A stretch of 64,000 bases of DNA from Streptomyces sp. AC555_RSS877 (GTDB taxonomy: Bacteria; Actinomycetota; Actinomycetes; Streptomycetales; Streptomycetaceae), in contig NZ_JAGMUK010000028.1 of the NCBI RefSeq assembly GCF_019049245.1, positions 62,001 to 126,000 of the forward strand, in the 5' to 3' direction. Positions 8,559 to 17,223 of this stretch are shown here, piece after piece. Each line of letters opens with the position of its first letter. Position 1 is the first letter of the stretch. The notes under the pieces are model-generated. The model was given only the letters and a program-made list of their open reading frames with translations, made no database searches and had not been told where the DNA came from. The position numbers were made by a program, and so were the translations under genes.

Positions 8559-11087
8559 ATGAGCAACCCGGCAGCACCGCCGCGCTCCCTCGCCGAAGCA
8601 CTCCGTGCCAGGGACGACGCCTCCCTGGCCGCACTCCTGCGCGCCCGTCCCGACCTCATCACGCCCGTCCCCACCGACCTCACCCAGCTCGCGACCCGCG
8701 CCGGCACCCGCGCGTCGGTCGTCCGTGCACTGGAGCGGCTCGACCGGTTCGCGTTGCAGACGGCGGAGGCGCTGGCGGTGGCGCCGGACCCGGCGGCGTA
8801 CGAGGAACTGCTCGGGCTGATGGCGGGCGACGAGCGGGACCCGGCGGTCACGGCCGCCCTGCCCCGGGCCCTCGGGACGCTGCGCGAGCAGGCGCTGGTG
8901 TGGGGCGGCGACGACCGGCTGCGGCTCGTGCGTACGGCCCGGGAGCTGCTGGCACCCTCGCCGCAGCATCCGTCGCCGACGGGGCTGGGGCCGACGGTCC
9001 AGGAGGCGACCTCGGGCATGTCGCCGGGCCGTATCCAGGACATCGTGACGGCGGCGGGGCTGGCGTCCACGCACGACGCGGTCTCGGCGGTGGCGGCGCT
9101 CACCGCGCTGTTCAGGAACCGGAAGCGGATGGGGGCGCTGCTCGCCGGTGCCCCGGAGCAGTCGCGGGAGGTGCTGGCCCGGTTGGTCTGGGGACCGCCG
9201 TACGGCCAGGTCACCGCGGATCCCGCGGCCCATCTGCGCTGGCTCGTCGACCGGGGTCTGCTGCTGCCGACGGCGCCGGGGACGGTCGTGCTGCCCCGGG
9301 AGGTGGCCCTGCATCTGCGCGGTGGCCGGGCGCACCGGGCCGCCGAGCCGCTGCCGCCCCCCGTGGAGGCCGCGGCCACCCATCGTCCACAGGTTGTGGA
9401 CGCGGCGGCGGCCGGACAGGCGTACACCGCGCTGGCGACCGTCGAGGAGTTGCTGAAGGACTGGCACGAGGGCGGGCCCGCGGTGCTGCGGGCGGGCGGG
9501 CTCAGCGTCCGTGACCTGAAGCGGACCGCCGTCGCCCTCGACGTGTCCGAGCCCATCGCCGCGTTCTGGATCGAACTCGCCTACGCGGCGGGCCTGTTGG
9601 CCTCCGACGGAGAGCCCGACGAGCGGTACGCGGCGACACCGGCCTACGACGAGTGGCTGGAGCAGCCCCCGGCCCAGCGCTGGGCCGGGCTCGCCGAGGC
9701 GTGGCTGACGGCCACGCGGACGTCCGGGCTGGTGGGCGGTCGGGACGTGAAGGAACGCACGTTGTCGGCGCTGGGTCCGGGGCTGGACCGCTCGGCCGCG
9801 CCCGAGGTGCGGCACCGGGTGCTGACCCTGCTGGCCGGGCTGCCGGCGGGCGCCTCGCCGTCCGCCGAGTCGGTGCTGGCCCGCCTGAGCTGGGAGCGCC
9901 CCCTGCGCGGACCGCAGCGGGAGGACGACCTGCGGGCCCGGCTCGCCCGGTGGACGCTGTCGGAGGCGGAGCTGCTGGGCGTGACCGGCCGGGGCGCGAT
10001 GTCGACGCAGGGACGGGCGCTGCTGGGCGCGCCGGCACCGAAAGCGGCAGCGGAGGAACCCGTCGGGCCCGGCGACAAGCTCCCCGTCCACCACCACCCC
10101 GTGCCGGCCGTCGAACCCCTCTCACCCCCCGAACAGGCCACCGCCTCCGCGACGGCCGCCCGCCTTCTGGGCCCTCTCCTCCCCGAGCCGCTGGACCACG
10201 TGCTGCTCCAGGCCGACCTGACGGCGGTGGCGCCGGGGCCGCTGAAGCGGCCGCTGGCGGAGACGCTGGGGGTGCTCGCCGACGTGGAGTCGAAGGGCGG
10301 GGCGACCGTCTACCGGTTCACGCCGGGCTCGGTGCGCCGCGCCCTGGACTCCGGCCGGGCCGCCTCCGACCTGCACACGTTCCTGGCCGAGCACTCCCGT
10401 ACGCCGGTTCCGCAGCCGCTGTCGTACCTGATCGACGACGTGGCGCGCAGGCACGGTCATCTGCGCGTCGGTGCCGCCTCCGCCTACGTCCGCTGCGACG
10501 ACGACGCGCTGCTCAACGAGATCATCGCCGACAAGCGTGCCGCGGGCCTCCGCCTGCGCCGCCTGGCCCCCACGGTCCTGGCCACCCAGGCAGACCCCGC
10601 CGCCCTGCTCGACGGGCTGCGCGCGATGGGGTTCGCGCCGGCCGCCGAGTCCGCCGAGGGCGAAGTCCTGATCTCCCGCGCCCACGCCCACCGCACCCCG
10701 CCGCGCACCGCGCCCGCGCCGGTTCCGGAGGGCCCCCCGGTCCCCGACGCGACCCTCCTGAACGCCGCGATCCGCGCCATCCGCGCCGGCGACCTGGCCT
10801 CCACGACCCCCCTCAAGCCGACGGCGGCCACCCCCGCCACCGGCGGCGACCTCCCCCGCACCAGCCCGGCCGAGACCCTTGCCACCATGCAGGCCGCCGT
10901 CCTCACCGGCGAGGCCCTGTGGATCGGCTACGTCAACGCCGAGGGCACCGCCACCCAGCGCCTCATCGCCCCGATCCGCGTCGAGGGCGGCTTCGTCACG
11001 GCGTTCGACCACACGGCGGACGAGGTACGGACGTATCCGCTGCACCGGGTGACGGGGGTCGCGGAGCTGGCGGAGGACCAGCTCTGA
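8559..11087 (+). CDS. XPB/Ssl2-like N-terminal and WYL-like domain protein
   Basis: 842 residues. ATG at 8559 is favoured because TACCGT ends 7 nt upstream (leaderless). The N-terminal half is a winged-helix-rich region resembling the Helicase_C_3/XPB-Ssl2-like family, with no Walker motifs, so it is not itself an ATPase. The last ~75 residues (ALWIGYVNAEG, APIRVEGGFVTAF, RTYPLHRVTGV) are a WYL-type ligand-sensing domain. From memory, a similar gene sits beside the XPB helicase gene in mycobacteria (Rv0862c/Rv0861c), and here too XPB follows, at 11900. A DNA-repair or nucleic-acid-sensing role is inferred. Confidence 0.75.
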   Translation: MSNPAAPPRSLAEALRARDDASLAALLRARPDLITPVPTDLTQLATRAGTRASVVRALERLDRFALQTAEALAVAPDPAAYEELLGLMAGDERDPAVTAALPRALGTLREQALVWGGDDRLRLVRTARELLAPSPQHPSPTGLGPTVQEATSGMSPGRIQDIVTAAGLASTHDAVSAVAALTALFRNRKRMGALLAGAPEQSREVLARLVWGPPYGQVTADPAAHLRWLVDRGLLLPTAPGTVVLPREVALHLRGGRAHRAAEPLPPPVEAAATHRPQVVDAAAAGQAYTALATVEELLKDWHEGGPAVLRAGGLSVRDLKRTAVALDVSEPIAAFWIELAYAAGLLASDGEPDERYAATPAYDEWLEQPPAQRWAGLAEAWLTATRTSGLVGGRDVKERTLSALGPGLDRSAAPEVRHRVLTLLAGLPAGASPSAESVLARLSWERPLRGPQREDDLRARLARWTLSEAELLGVTGRGAMSTQGRALLGAPAPKAAAEEPVGPGDKLPVHHHPVPAVEPLSPPEQATASATAARLLGPLLPEPLDHVLLQADLTAVAPGPLKRPLAETLGVLADVESKGGATVYRFTPGSVRRALDSGRAASDLHTFLAEHSRTPVPQPLSYLIDDVARRHGHLRVGAASAYVRCDDDALLNEIIADKRAAGLRLRRLAPTVLATQADPAALLDGLRAMGFAPAAESAEGEVLISRAHAHRTPPRTAPAPVPEGPPVPDATLLNAAIRAIRAGDLASTTPLKPTAATPATGGDLPRTSPAETLATMQAAVLTGEALWIGYVNAEGTATQRLIAPIRVEGGFVTAFDHTADEVRTYPLHRVTGVAELAEDQL

Positions 11088-11288
11088 GGGCGGCTCACCG
11101 CTGTCTCACTCCCACGGGTGTACGTCCGTGATCATGCACGCCACGCCGGACACTTCCCACTCATGAGGGAGCTTCCCCGGCCTCCCGCATTCCGGCGCGA
11201 GCCGCCGGGCAGCCACGGGATGTCCTGATCACGCCCGAGCAGCCCCGCAGGCGGCCCGGGCGAGTGCAACAGAAAAAGGGAGTCCCCC

Positions 11289-11417
11289 ATGCGTGCTGCC
11301 CGTCGTGTCGCCGCCGTTCTGACCGCCACCGCCCTGATGATCGGCGCCTTCGCCACCCAGGCCGCCGCCGTCGGCATCGACATCGCGGGGCTGGTCCTCG
11401 AAACTCCGCAGATCTGA
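11289..11417 (+). CDS. Very short secreted peptide (42 aa)
   Basis: ATG at 11289 with AGGGAG 6 nt upstream. It encodes MRAARRVAAVLTATALMIGA, then AFATQAAA, then a 15-residue tail VGIDIAGLVLETPQI. The first 27 residues are a classical Sec signal peptide ending in an AAA cleavage site, so the mature product would be about 15 residues. It is followed 104 nt later by a second signal-peptide ORF. Not recognised; the clean ribosome site and signal peptide support it being real. Confidence 0.6.
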   Translation: MRAARRVAAVLTATALMIGAFATQAAAVGIDIAGLVLETPQI

Positions 11418-11521
11418 CGCACCCGCGCTCGTCCCCGGGCCGGTCCGGCGTTCCCGGGCCGGCCCGTCCCCTTCCGTCCGTTGCCCCTTCCGTCCCGTAG
11501 GTGAAAGGCCCGCACGTCCCC

Positions 11522-11734
11522 ATGCGTACCAAGTGCCCCGTCCCCACCCGTTCCGCCGTCACCGCAGGCGTCACCACCGCCGTGGCCGCCGCCGCTGTCC
11601 TGGGCGCGCTGGCTCCCTCGGCCGCCGCGTTGCCGCTGCCCCTCCCGGTCGCCGCCGTCGAGCCACTGGTCACGGAGGGCGTCTCCGTCGAAGGGCCCCT
11701 GCTCAACAGCGTCAACCTGCCCTCGCTGAAGTAG
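11522..11734 (+). CDS. Small secreted peptide (70 aa)
   Basis: ATG at 11522, with AAAGG 13 nt upstream; a GTG at 11501 is less likely. Residues 1-36 form a signal peptide (hydrophobic GVTTAVAAAAVLGALAPSAAA). The mature ~34-residue tail begins LPLPLPVAAVEPLV and ends LNSVNLPSLK. No cysteines are present, so it is neither a lipoprotein nor disulfide-bonded. It forms a tandem pair with the 42-residue peptide upstream, inserted between the two XPB-related genes. Function unknown. Confidence 0.6.
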   Translation: MRTKCPVPTRSAVTAGVTTAVAAAAVLGALAPSAAALPLPLPVAAVEPLVTEGVSVEGPLLNSVNLPSLK

Positions 11735-11899
11735 CGGGGCGCATCCGGCAACCGTCCCCTTCGACCCGCACAGTGCGGCCCGCACGCGTCCGGCAGGGCC
11801 GCACTGTGACGCACCCCCCACCCGATCCGCAGCCGGTAAGGCACACTGGACGTTTGGCCGTGACCTCCTGACCTCCGGCCTTCGGAAAGGGTGCCGAGC

Positions 11900-13543
11900 G
11901 TGAATGGTCCACTCATCGTCCAGTCGGACAAGACTCTGCTGCTCGAAGTCGACCACGAGCGGGCGGACGACTGCCGTCGGGTCATCGCGCCGTTCGCGGA
12001 GCTGGAGCGGGCGCCGGAGCACATCCACACCTACCGGGTGACGCCGCTCGGGCTGTGGAACGCACGGGCGGCCGGGCACGACGCCGAACAGGTCGTGGAC
12101 GCGCTGGTGGAGTTCAGCCGGTACCCGGTGCCGCACGCGCTGCTCGTGGACATCGCGGAGACGATGGACCGCTACGGCCGCCTGACCCTGTCCAAGCACC
12201 CGGCGCACGGACTGGTCCTCACCTCCACCGACCGTCCGGTCCTGGAGGAGGTCCTGCGCTCGAAGCGGATCGCCCCGCTGGTCGGCAACCGCATCGACCC
12301 CGACACCGTCGCCGTGCACCCCTCCGAGCGCGGGCAGATCAAGCAGACGCTGCTCAAGCTGGGCTGGCCGGCCGAGGACCTCGCGGGGTACGTCGACGGC
12401 GAGGCGCACGCGATCGAGCTGGCCGAGGAGGGATGGGCGCTCAGGCCGTACCAGAAGCAGGCCGTGGAGAACTTCTGGCACGGCGGGTCCGGTGTGGTCG
12501 TCCTGCCCTGTGGGGCCGGGAAGACGCTCGTCGGCGCCGGGGCCATGGCACAGGCCAAGTCGACCACCCTCATCCTCGTCACGAACACCGTCTCCGCGCG
12601 GCAGTGGAAGCACGAGCTGGTGAAGCGGACCTCCCTGACCGAGGAGGAGATCGGCGAGTACAGCGGGACGCGGAAGGAGATCCGGCCCGTCACCATCGCC
12701 ACCTACCAGGTGCTGACGACCCGGCGGAAGGGCGTCTACCCGCACCTGGAGCTCTTCGACTCCCGGGACTGGGGCCTGATCCTCTACGACGAGGTGCACC
12801 TGCTGCCGGCGCCGGTCTTCAAGTTCACGGCCGATCTGCAGGCACGGCGGCGGCTGGGTCTGACCGCGACCCTCGTGCGGGAGGACGGGCGGGAGTCCGA
12901 CGTGTTCTCGCTCATCGGGCCGAAGCGGTTCGACGCGCCGTGGAAGGAGATCGAGGCGCAGGGGTACATCGCGCCCGCCGACTGCGTCGAGGTCCGGGTG
13001 AACCTGACGGACGCCGAGCGGCTCGCGTACGCCACCGCCGAGACCGAGGAGAAGTACCGCTTCTGCGCGACGACCGTGACCAAGCGGAAGGTGACGGAGG
13101 CGATCGTGCGCCGGTTCGCCGGGCAGCAGATCCTCGTCATCGGGCAGTACATCGACCAGCTCGACGAGCTGGGAGAACACCTCGACGCGCCCGTGATCAA
13201 GGGCGAGACGTCCAACGCGCAGCGCGAGAAGCTTTTCGAGGCCTTCCGGCAGGGTGAGATCAGCGTGCTGGTGGTGTCGAAGGTGGCCAACTTCTCCATC
13301 GACCTGCCCGAGGCGACGGTCGCCATCCAGGTGTCGGGGACCTTCGGGTCACGGCAGGAGGAGGCACAGCGGCTGGGGCGGGTGCTGCGGCCGAAGGCGG
13401 ACGGTCACCAGGCCCACTTCTACTCCGTGGTCGCCCGGGACACCATCGACCAGGACTTCGCCGCGCACCGGCAGCGGTTCCTCGCGGAACAGGGGTACGC
13501 CTACCGGATCGTGGACGCGGACGAGCTGCTCGCGGACAGCTGA
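11900..13543 (+). CDS. XPB-type DNA repair helicase
   Basis: 547 residues from the GTG at 11900, which has GGAAAGG 9 nt upstream; a GTG at 11891 abuts that site and is rejected. An N-terminal damage-recognition-like domain is followed by the superfamily 2 core: Walker A PCGAGKT at 203-209, DEVH at 297-300, LTATLVRED (motif III), and QRLGRVLRPK (motif VI). Bacterial XPB is a 3'-5' helicase and ATPase implicated in nucleotide-excision repair. The WYL/XPB-like gene at 8559 is its conserved neighbour. Confidence 0.9.
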   Translation: MNGPLIVQSDKTLLLEVDHERADDCRRVIAPFAELERAPEHIHTYRVTPLGLWNARAAGHDAEQVVDALVEFSRYPVPHALLVDIAETMDRYGRLTLSKHPAHGLVLTSTDRPVLEEVLRSKRIAPLVGNRIDPDTVAVHPSERGQIKQTLLKLGWPAEDLAGYVDGEAHAIELAEEGWALRPYQKQAVENFWHGGSGVVVLPCGAGKTLVGAGAMAQAKSTTLILVTNTVSARQWKHELVKRTSLTEEEIGEYSGTRKEIRPVTIATYQVLTTRRKGVYPHLELFDSRDWGLILYDEVHLLPAPVFKFTADLQARRRLGLTATLVREDGRESDVFSLIGPKRFDAPWKEIEAQGYIAPADCVEVRVNLTDAERLAYATAETEEKYRFCATTVTKRKVTEAIVRRFAGQQILVIGQYIDQLDELGEHLDAPVIKGETSNAQREKLFEAFRQGEISVLVVSKVANFSIDLPEATVAIQVSGTFGSRQEEAQRLGRVLRPKADGHQAHFYSVVARDTIDQDFAAHRQRFLAEQGYAYRIVDADELLADS

Positions 13544-13563
13544 GCGCCCAGGAGGAGGGCACC

Positions 13564-13749
13564 TCACCTGCGGCGGACGTGCACCTCCTCGCCGTACTCC
13601 CCGAGGATGACGACGTCGAAGACGGCGCGGGCGAAGACCTTCACGGCGCGCAGGGCCTCGCCGAGGACGTGCCGGTGGCTGCCGAGGACGGGGGTGGCGC
13701 CGGCCGGACGGGGCGGGCGCGGGGCTGGATTGACGGTTGCTGCGCTCAT
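13564..13749 (-). CDS. Conserved small hypothetical protein (61 aa)
   Basis: ATG at 13749, preceded directly by GGAGGT. The protein starts MSAATVNPAPRPPRPAGA and ends with VVILGEYGEEVHVRRR. A Pro-rich head precedes one amphipathic or weakly hydrophobic segment (VKVFARAVFDVVILG). I believe close relatives exist in other Streptomyces, but no function is known. Convergent with the XPB helicase gene, 20 nt apart. Confidence 0.55.
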   Translation of the reverse strand: MSAATVNPAPRPPRPAGATPVLGSHRHVLGEALRAVKVFARAVFDVVILGEYGEEVHVRRR

Positions 13750-13870
13750 ACCTCCATGGTGGCTTTCCGGGCGTAAGGACGGCATCGGTCTGGGGAGCGA
13801 ACCCGGGCGGTCGCCGCGTAGTACTTCGGGGCGACCGGCCACCCTCAGGGTGGAGGGGACGTCCCCTAGG

Positions 13871-13943
13871 GGGCGGCGCAAGCCACCGGGCGGGGGGCGG
13901 CGCAAGCCACCGGGCGGGGGGCTGCGAAAGCCACGACTTCGGG
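13871..13943. repeat. 24-bp tandem repeat upstream of the HelD-type gene
   Basis: A 24-bp unit (GGGCGGCGCAAGCC followed by ACCGGGCGGG) is present twice without mismatch at 13871-13894 and 13895-13918. A diverged third copy is at 13919-13943, and a trace of a fourth follows. The 363-bp gap 13750-14111 also holds a good -10 hexamer TACAAT at 14006-14011 that probably serves the HelD-type gene; no clear -35 is seen. Confidence 0.75.
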
Positions 13944-14111
13944 GGCGGCGGGAGCCGTTCGCTCAGGATGGGGAAAACCATTCGCTCCCGGACGCGCGGC
14001 TCACCTACAATCTCCGCTCTTGCCCGCCTCCCCACGGAGTGCCGCCGCCCGGACGGAAACCGGTCGGTATCCCGCGCCACCCACCCCGCAGGTCCTTCCG
14101 GAGGCACCCCC

Positions 14112-16166
14112 TTGTCCAGCCCCTCCACGCCCGTCGACGACGACCCCCTCGCCCGCGAGCGCGCCCACCTCGCCCGCTCCCGCGCCGCCCTGCGGGCCAT
14201 GCGCGAGGACGCCGAGTCCCTGGACATCAGCGACGTCACCGCGAACTGGGTCAACGCGCAGATCCTGGAGCGCCAGATCGGCGAACGCATCAAGGCGCTC
14301 GCCGACCTCAGCCACACCCCGCTGTTCTTCGGCCGGCTCGACTACCTGCACGCCCCCGGCTCCGAGCAGGCCGAGGGCGGCGAAGGGGAACGCTTCTACA
14401 TCGGGCGCCGGCACGTGCACGACCACGACGGCGACCCGATGGTCATCGACTGGCGTGCGCCGGTCTCGCAGCCGTTCTACCGGGCGTCCAAGAAGACCCC
14501 GATGGACATCGCGCTGCGCCGCCGCTTCGGTTACACGGGCGGCGACCTCACCGCGTACGAGGACGAGCACCTGTCCGACCCGGCGGAGGCCGCGGGCACC
14601 AGCAAGCTGCTCCAGCAGGAGATCGAGCGGCCGCGCGTGGGCCCGATGCGGGACATCGTGGCGACCATCCAGCCCGAGCAGGACGAGATCGTGCGCTCCG
14701 GGCTCGGCGGGACGGTGTGCGTGCAGGGAGGTCCGGGAACCGGGAAGACGGCCGTCGGCCTGCACCGCGTCGCGTATCTCCTCTACGCCCACCGCGACCG
14801 GCTCGCCCGCACCGGCACCCTCGTCATCGGGCCGAACAGGTCCTTCCTGCACTACATCGAGCAGGTGCTGCCCGCGCTGGGCGAGCTGGCGGTCGAGCAG
14901 GCCACCGTCGACGACCTGGTCTCCCGGACCGCGGAGGTGCGGGGTACGGACGAGGCGGCCGCGGCGGTCATCAAGGGCGACGCGAGGATGGCGGAGGTGC
15001 TGAGGCGGGCCGTGTACGCGCACGTGAGCATGCCGGCCGAGCCGGTCGTCGTCGTGCGCGGCTCGCGCCGCTGGCGGGTCCCGGCGTACGAACTCGAGGA
15101 GATCGTGCGCGAGTTGCTCGACCGCGACATCCGCTACGGCGCCGCCCGCGAGGCCCTTCCGCAGCGCATCGCGCACGCCGTGCTGGTCCAGATGGAACGC
15201 TCCGGCGAGGCCCCGGACGACCGGGTGCAGGACGCGGTGGCCCGCAACAGCGCGGTCAAGGCGGCCGTCAAGGCGATCTGGCCGCCCGTCGACCCGGCGA
15301 AACTCGTGCTGCGGCTGCTCACGGACGCGGACTTCCTCGCCGTACACGCGGACGAAGTCCTGACCGAGGACGAGCAGAAGACGATCCTGTGGGCGAAGAA
15401 CGTGCGGTCGGTGAAGTCCGCCCGGTGGGCGCCCGCGGACGCGGTGCTCATCGACGAGGCGAACGACCTGATCCAGCGCACGCACTCGCTCGGGCACGTG
15501 GTGCTGGACGAGGCGCAGGACCTGTCCCCCATGCAGTACCGGGCCGTCGGCCGCCGCTGCACCACCGGTTCGGCCACCGTCCTCGGCGACCTCGCCCAGG
15601 GCACCACCCCGTGGGCGACCCGGAGTTGGGACGAGGCCCTCGCCCACCTCGGCAAGACGGACGGCGTGATCGAGGAACTGACGGCCGGTTTCCGCGTGCC
15701 GACCGACGTCATCACGTACGCCTCCCGCCTCCTCCCGCACATCGCCCCGGGCCTGACCCCGGTCGCCTCGGTCCGTGAGAACCCGGGCTTCTTCGACGTC
15801 CGGGCGGCCTCCGGCGCCGCCGACGTGGTCGCCGCCTGCGAGGAGTTGCTGCGCCGCGAGGGTTCCACCGGCCTGATCGCCGCCGACGCCCGTGTCCCGG
15901 CGCTGGCCGGGGCGCTGGCCGAGGCGGGCATCGGGTATCTGGCCCCCGGCGAGGAGACGACGGCGGAAACCCGCCTGACCCTGGTCCCGGCCTCACTGGC
16001 CAAGGGCCTGGAGTACGACTACGTGGTCCTCGACGAACCCCAGGCCGTGGTCGACGGCGAACCCGACGAACGCACCGGCCTGCGGCGCCTGTACGTGGCC
16101 CTGACCCGAGCGGTGTCGGGCCTGATCGTGACGCACGCGGCGCCGCTGCCCGGCCAACTCGGCTAG
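14112..16166 (+). CDS. HelD-family UvrD-like ATPase (RNA polymerase recycling)
   Basis: 684 residues from a TTG at 14112, chosen because GGAGG lies 7 nt upstream; no ATG/GTG in frame fits. Walker A GPGTGKT at 207-213, LDEAQDLSPMQ (Walker B), GFRVPTD and RRLYVALTRAVSGL give a superfamily 1 UvrD-like motor. The N-terminal coiled region and VIDWRAPVSQPFYRASKKTP match HelD, which removes stalled RNA polymerase from DNA. HelR-type rifamycin-protection proteins are relatives, but the N-terminus does not look like HelR. Its TAG stop coincides with the left edge of a MITE-like palindrome. Confidence 0.82.
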   Translation: MSSPSTPVDDDPLARERAHLARSRAALRAMREDAESLDISDVTANWVNAQILERQIGERIKALADLSHTPLFFGRLDYLHAPGSEQAEGGEGERFYIGRRHVHDHDGDPMVIDWRAPVSQPFYRASKKTPMDIALRRRFGYTGGDLTAYEDEHLSDPAEAAGTSKLLQQEIERPRVGPMRDIVATIQPEQDEIVRSGLGGTVCVQGGPGTGKTAVGLHRVAYLLYAHRDRLARTGTLVIGPNRSFLHYIEQVLPALGELAVEQATVDDLVSRTAEVRGTDEAAAAVIKGDARMAEVLRRAVYAHVSMPAEPVVVVRGSRRWRVPAYELEEIVRELLDRDIRYGAAREALPQRIAHAVLVQMERSGEAPDDRVQDAVARNSAVKAAVKAIWPPVDPAKLVLRLLTDADFLAVHADEVLTEDEQKTILWAKNVRSVKSARWAPADAVLIDEANDLIQRTHSLGHVVLDEAQDLSPMQYRAVGRRCTTGSATVLGDLAQGTTPWATRSWDEALAHLGKTDGVIEELTAGFRVPTDVITYASRLLPHIAPGLTPVASVRENPGFFDVRAASGAADVVAACEELLRREGSTGLIAADARVPALAGALAEAGIGYLAPGEETTAETRLTLVPASLAKGLEYDYVVLDEPQAVVDGEPDERTGLRRLYVALTRAVSGLIVTHAAPLPGQLG

Positions 16167-16331
16167 GGGGTGTTGTGAAAGTCCCGCACAGCACCCACGG
16201 CGCCCGGCACGCACCCTCGCCGCACCGGCCAAAGACCCAAGTACGTCCAGTACGAGGGCCTTCGTCCGGCACGCCGAGGGCACGCACCGAACACCGCGGG
16301 CACCGCACAGGACTTCCAAAACTCCCCCTAG
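16164..16331. mobile_element. MITE-like palindromic element
   Basis: About 168 bp. The left end TAGGGGGTGTTGTGAAAGTC and the right end, read in reverse complement, TAGGGGGAGTTTTGGAAGTC are terminal inverted repeats, and the whole element folds on itself around a centre near 16240-16255 (AAGTACGTCCAGTAC). Both ends sit in CTAG (16163-16166 and 16328-16331), consistent with a duplicated target. No transposase is present, so it would need one in trans (ends resemble IS5-group ends in Streptomyces, from memory). Confidence 0.7.
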
Positions 16332-16333
16332 CG

Positions 16334-16462
16334 CCTGTCGTCACCTTCCCGCCTGCCCCGCGACGCCATGCACCTTCCCCACTGCCTCAAGGGCGTAGGA
16401 GGTCTCCCCACTCGCGCCGCGGGGCCCGCCCTTCGGGCGGCCGACGGGGAGGTGACGACAGG
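16334..16462. repeat. Second inverted-repeat element abutting the MITE
   Basis: A 13-bp perfect inverted repeat, CCTGTCGTCACCT (16334-16346) and its complement (16450-16462), bounds about 100 bp containing an internal CCGCCC-TTC-GGGCGG hairpin. It is probably a second non-autonomous element or a decayed insertion end. Together with the MITE it fills the 328-bp gap 16167-16493. Confidence 0.5.
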
Positions 16463-16493
16463 GCCCAGGAACTGCGCGGGAGGACTCCCGGCA

Positions 16494-17201
16494 TCACCCG
16501 CCGTCCAGCGCCCGCCGCCACTGAGCGACCGCCGCCGCCGACACCGGGCGGCCCCAGCCGTCCGGCCGGGCGGCCCCGCCGATGTGAAAGGCGTCGATCC
16601 CGGCGGCCCGGAGTGTGGGCACGTGGTCCAGGCGCAGCCCTCCGCCCACCAGGATCCGCGGCTCGTACCCCGGCTCCCCGTCCCGCCTGCGCGCCGCCTC
16701 GGCGAGCAGGGCGGGGAGGCCGTCGTCCACGCCGGACGCCGAACCGGCGGTGAGGAGGGTGTCGAGGCCGGGCAGCCCGTCGAGCTGCTTGCGCAGGGCG
16801 TCCCGGTCGGCGCAGTGGTCGATCGCCCGGTGGAAGGTCCACCGGCAGCCGGCCAACGCTCCGGCCACCCGTTCCACGGCCGGCAGATCCACTCCGCCGG
16901 CCTCGTCGAGGAACCCGAGCACGAACTCCTCGGCGCCCGCCGCCCGCATCTCCCCGGCGACCCGCACGAGTCGGTCGACGTCCTCGGCGGCTCCCGCCGT
17001 GAACCCGTCCGCGGGCCGCAGCATCACGCGCAGCGAGATGTCGACGGCGGCCCGGATCCCGGCGACCGTCGCGGCCGACGGGGTCAGTCCGTCGGCCGCG
17101 ATGTCGGTGACCAGCTCGAGTCGGTCCGCGCCTCCGGCCTGGGCGGCGACGGCGTCCTCGACGTCGAGGGCGATCACCTCCAGGACTGCACGCTTGCTCA
17201 T
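16494..17201 (-). CDS. cutC: CutC family protein
   Basis: 235 residues. LEVIALDVEDAVAAQAGGAD, LMLRP-type VMLRP, FVLGFLD, TFHRAIDHC, LTAGSASGVDDGL and ILVGGGL are the CutC TIM-barrel signature. CutC was named for copper homeostasis in E. coli, but the biochemical role is still unclear. Its upstream gap (17202-17362) carries an unusual array of GTACAGG half-sites, so expression is probably repressor-controlled. It stands alone, not in an evident operon. Confidence 0.9.
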   Translation of the reverse strand: MSKRAVLEVIALDVEDAVAAQAGGADRLELVTDIAADGLTPSAATVAGIRAAVDISLRVMLRPADGFTAGAAEDVDRLVRVAGEMRAAGAEEFVLGFLDEAGGVDLPAVERVAGALAGCRWTFHRAIDHCADRDALRKQLDGLPGLDTLLTAGSASGVDDGLPALLAEAARRRDGEPGYEPRILVGGGLRLDHVPTLRAAGIDAFHIGGAARPDGWGRPVSAAAVAQWRRALDGG

Positions 17202-17223
17202 GGGTCCCCATTCGTCGGGCGGC

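Noticed and set aside
8247..10097. 616-codon minus-strand frame opposite the WYL/XPB-like gene
   Set aside because: Low-complexity composition and no motif; the plus-strand frame carries a WYL domain.
14112..16166. Calling this gene helR with a rifamycin element
   Set aside because: The N-terminus does not resemble HelR as I remember it, and I cannot confirm the element. HelD-family is the safe call.
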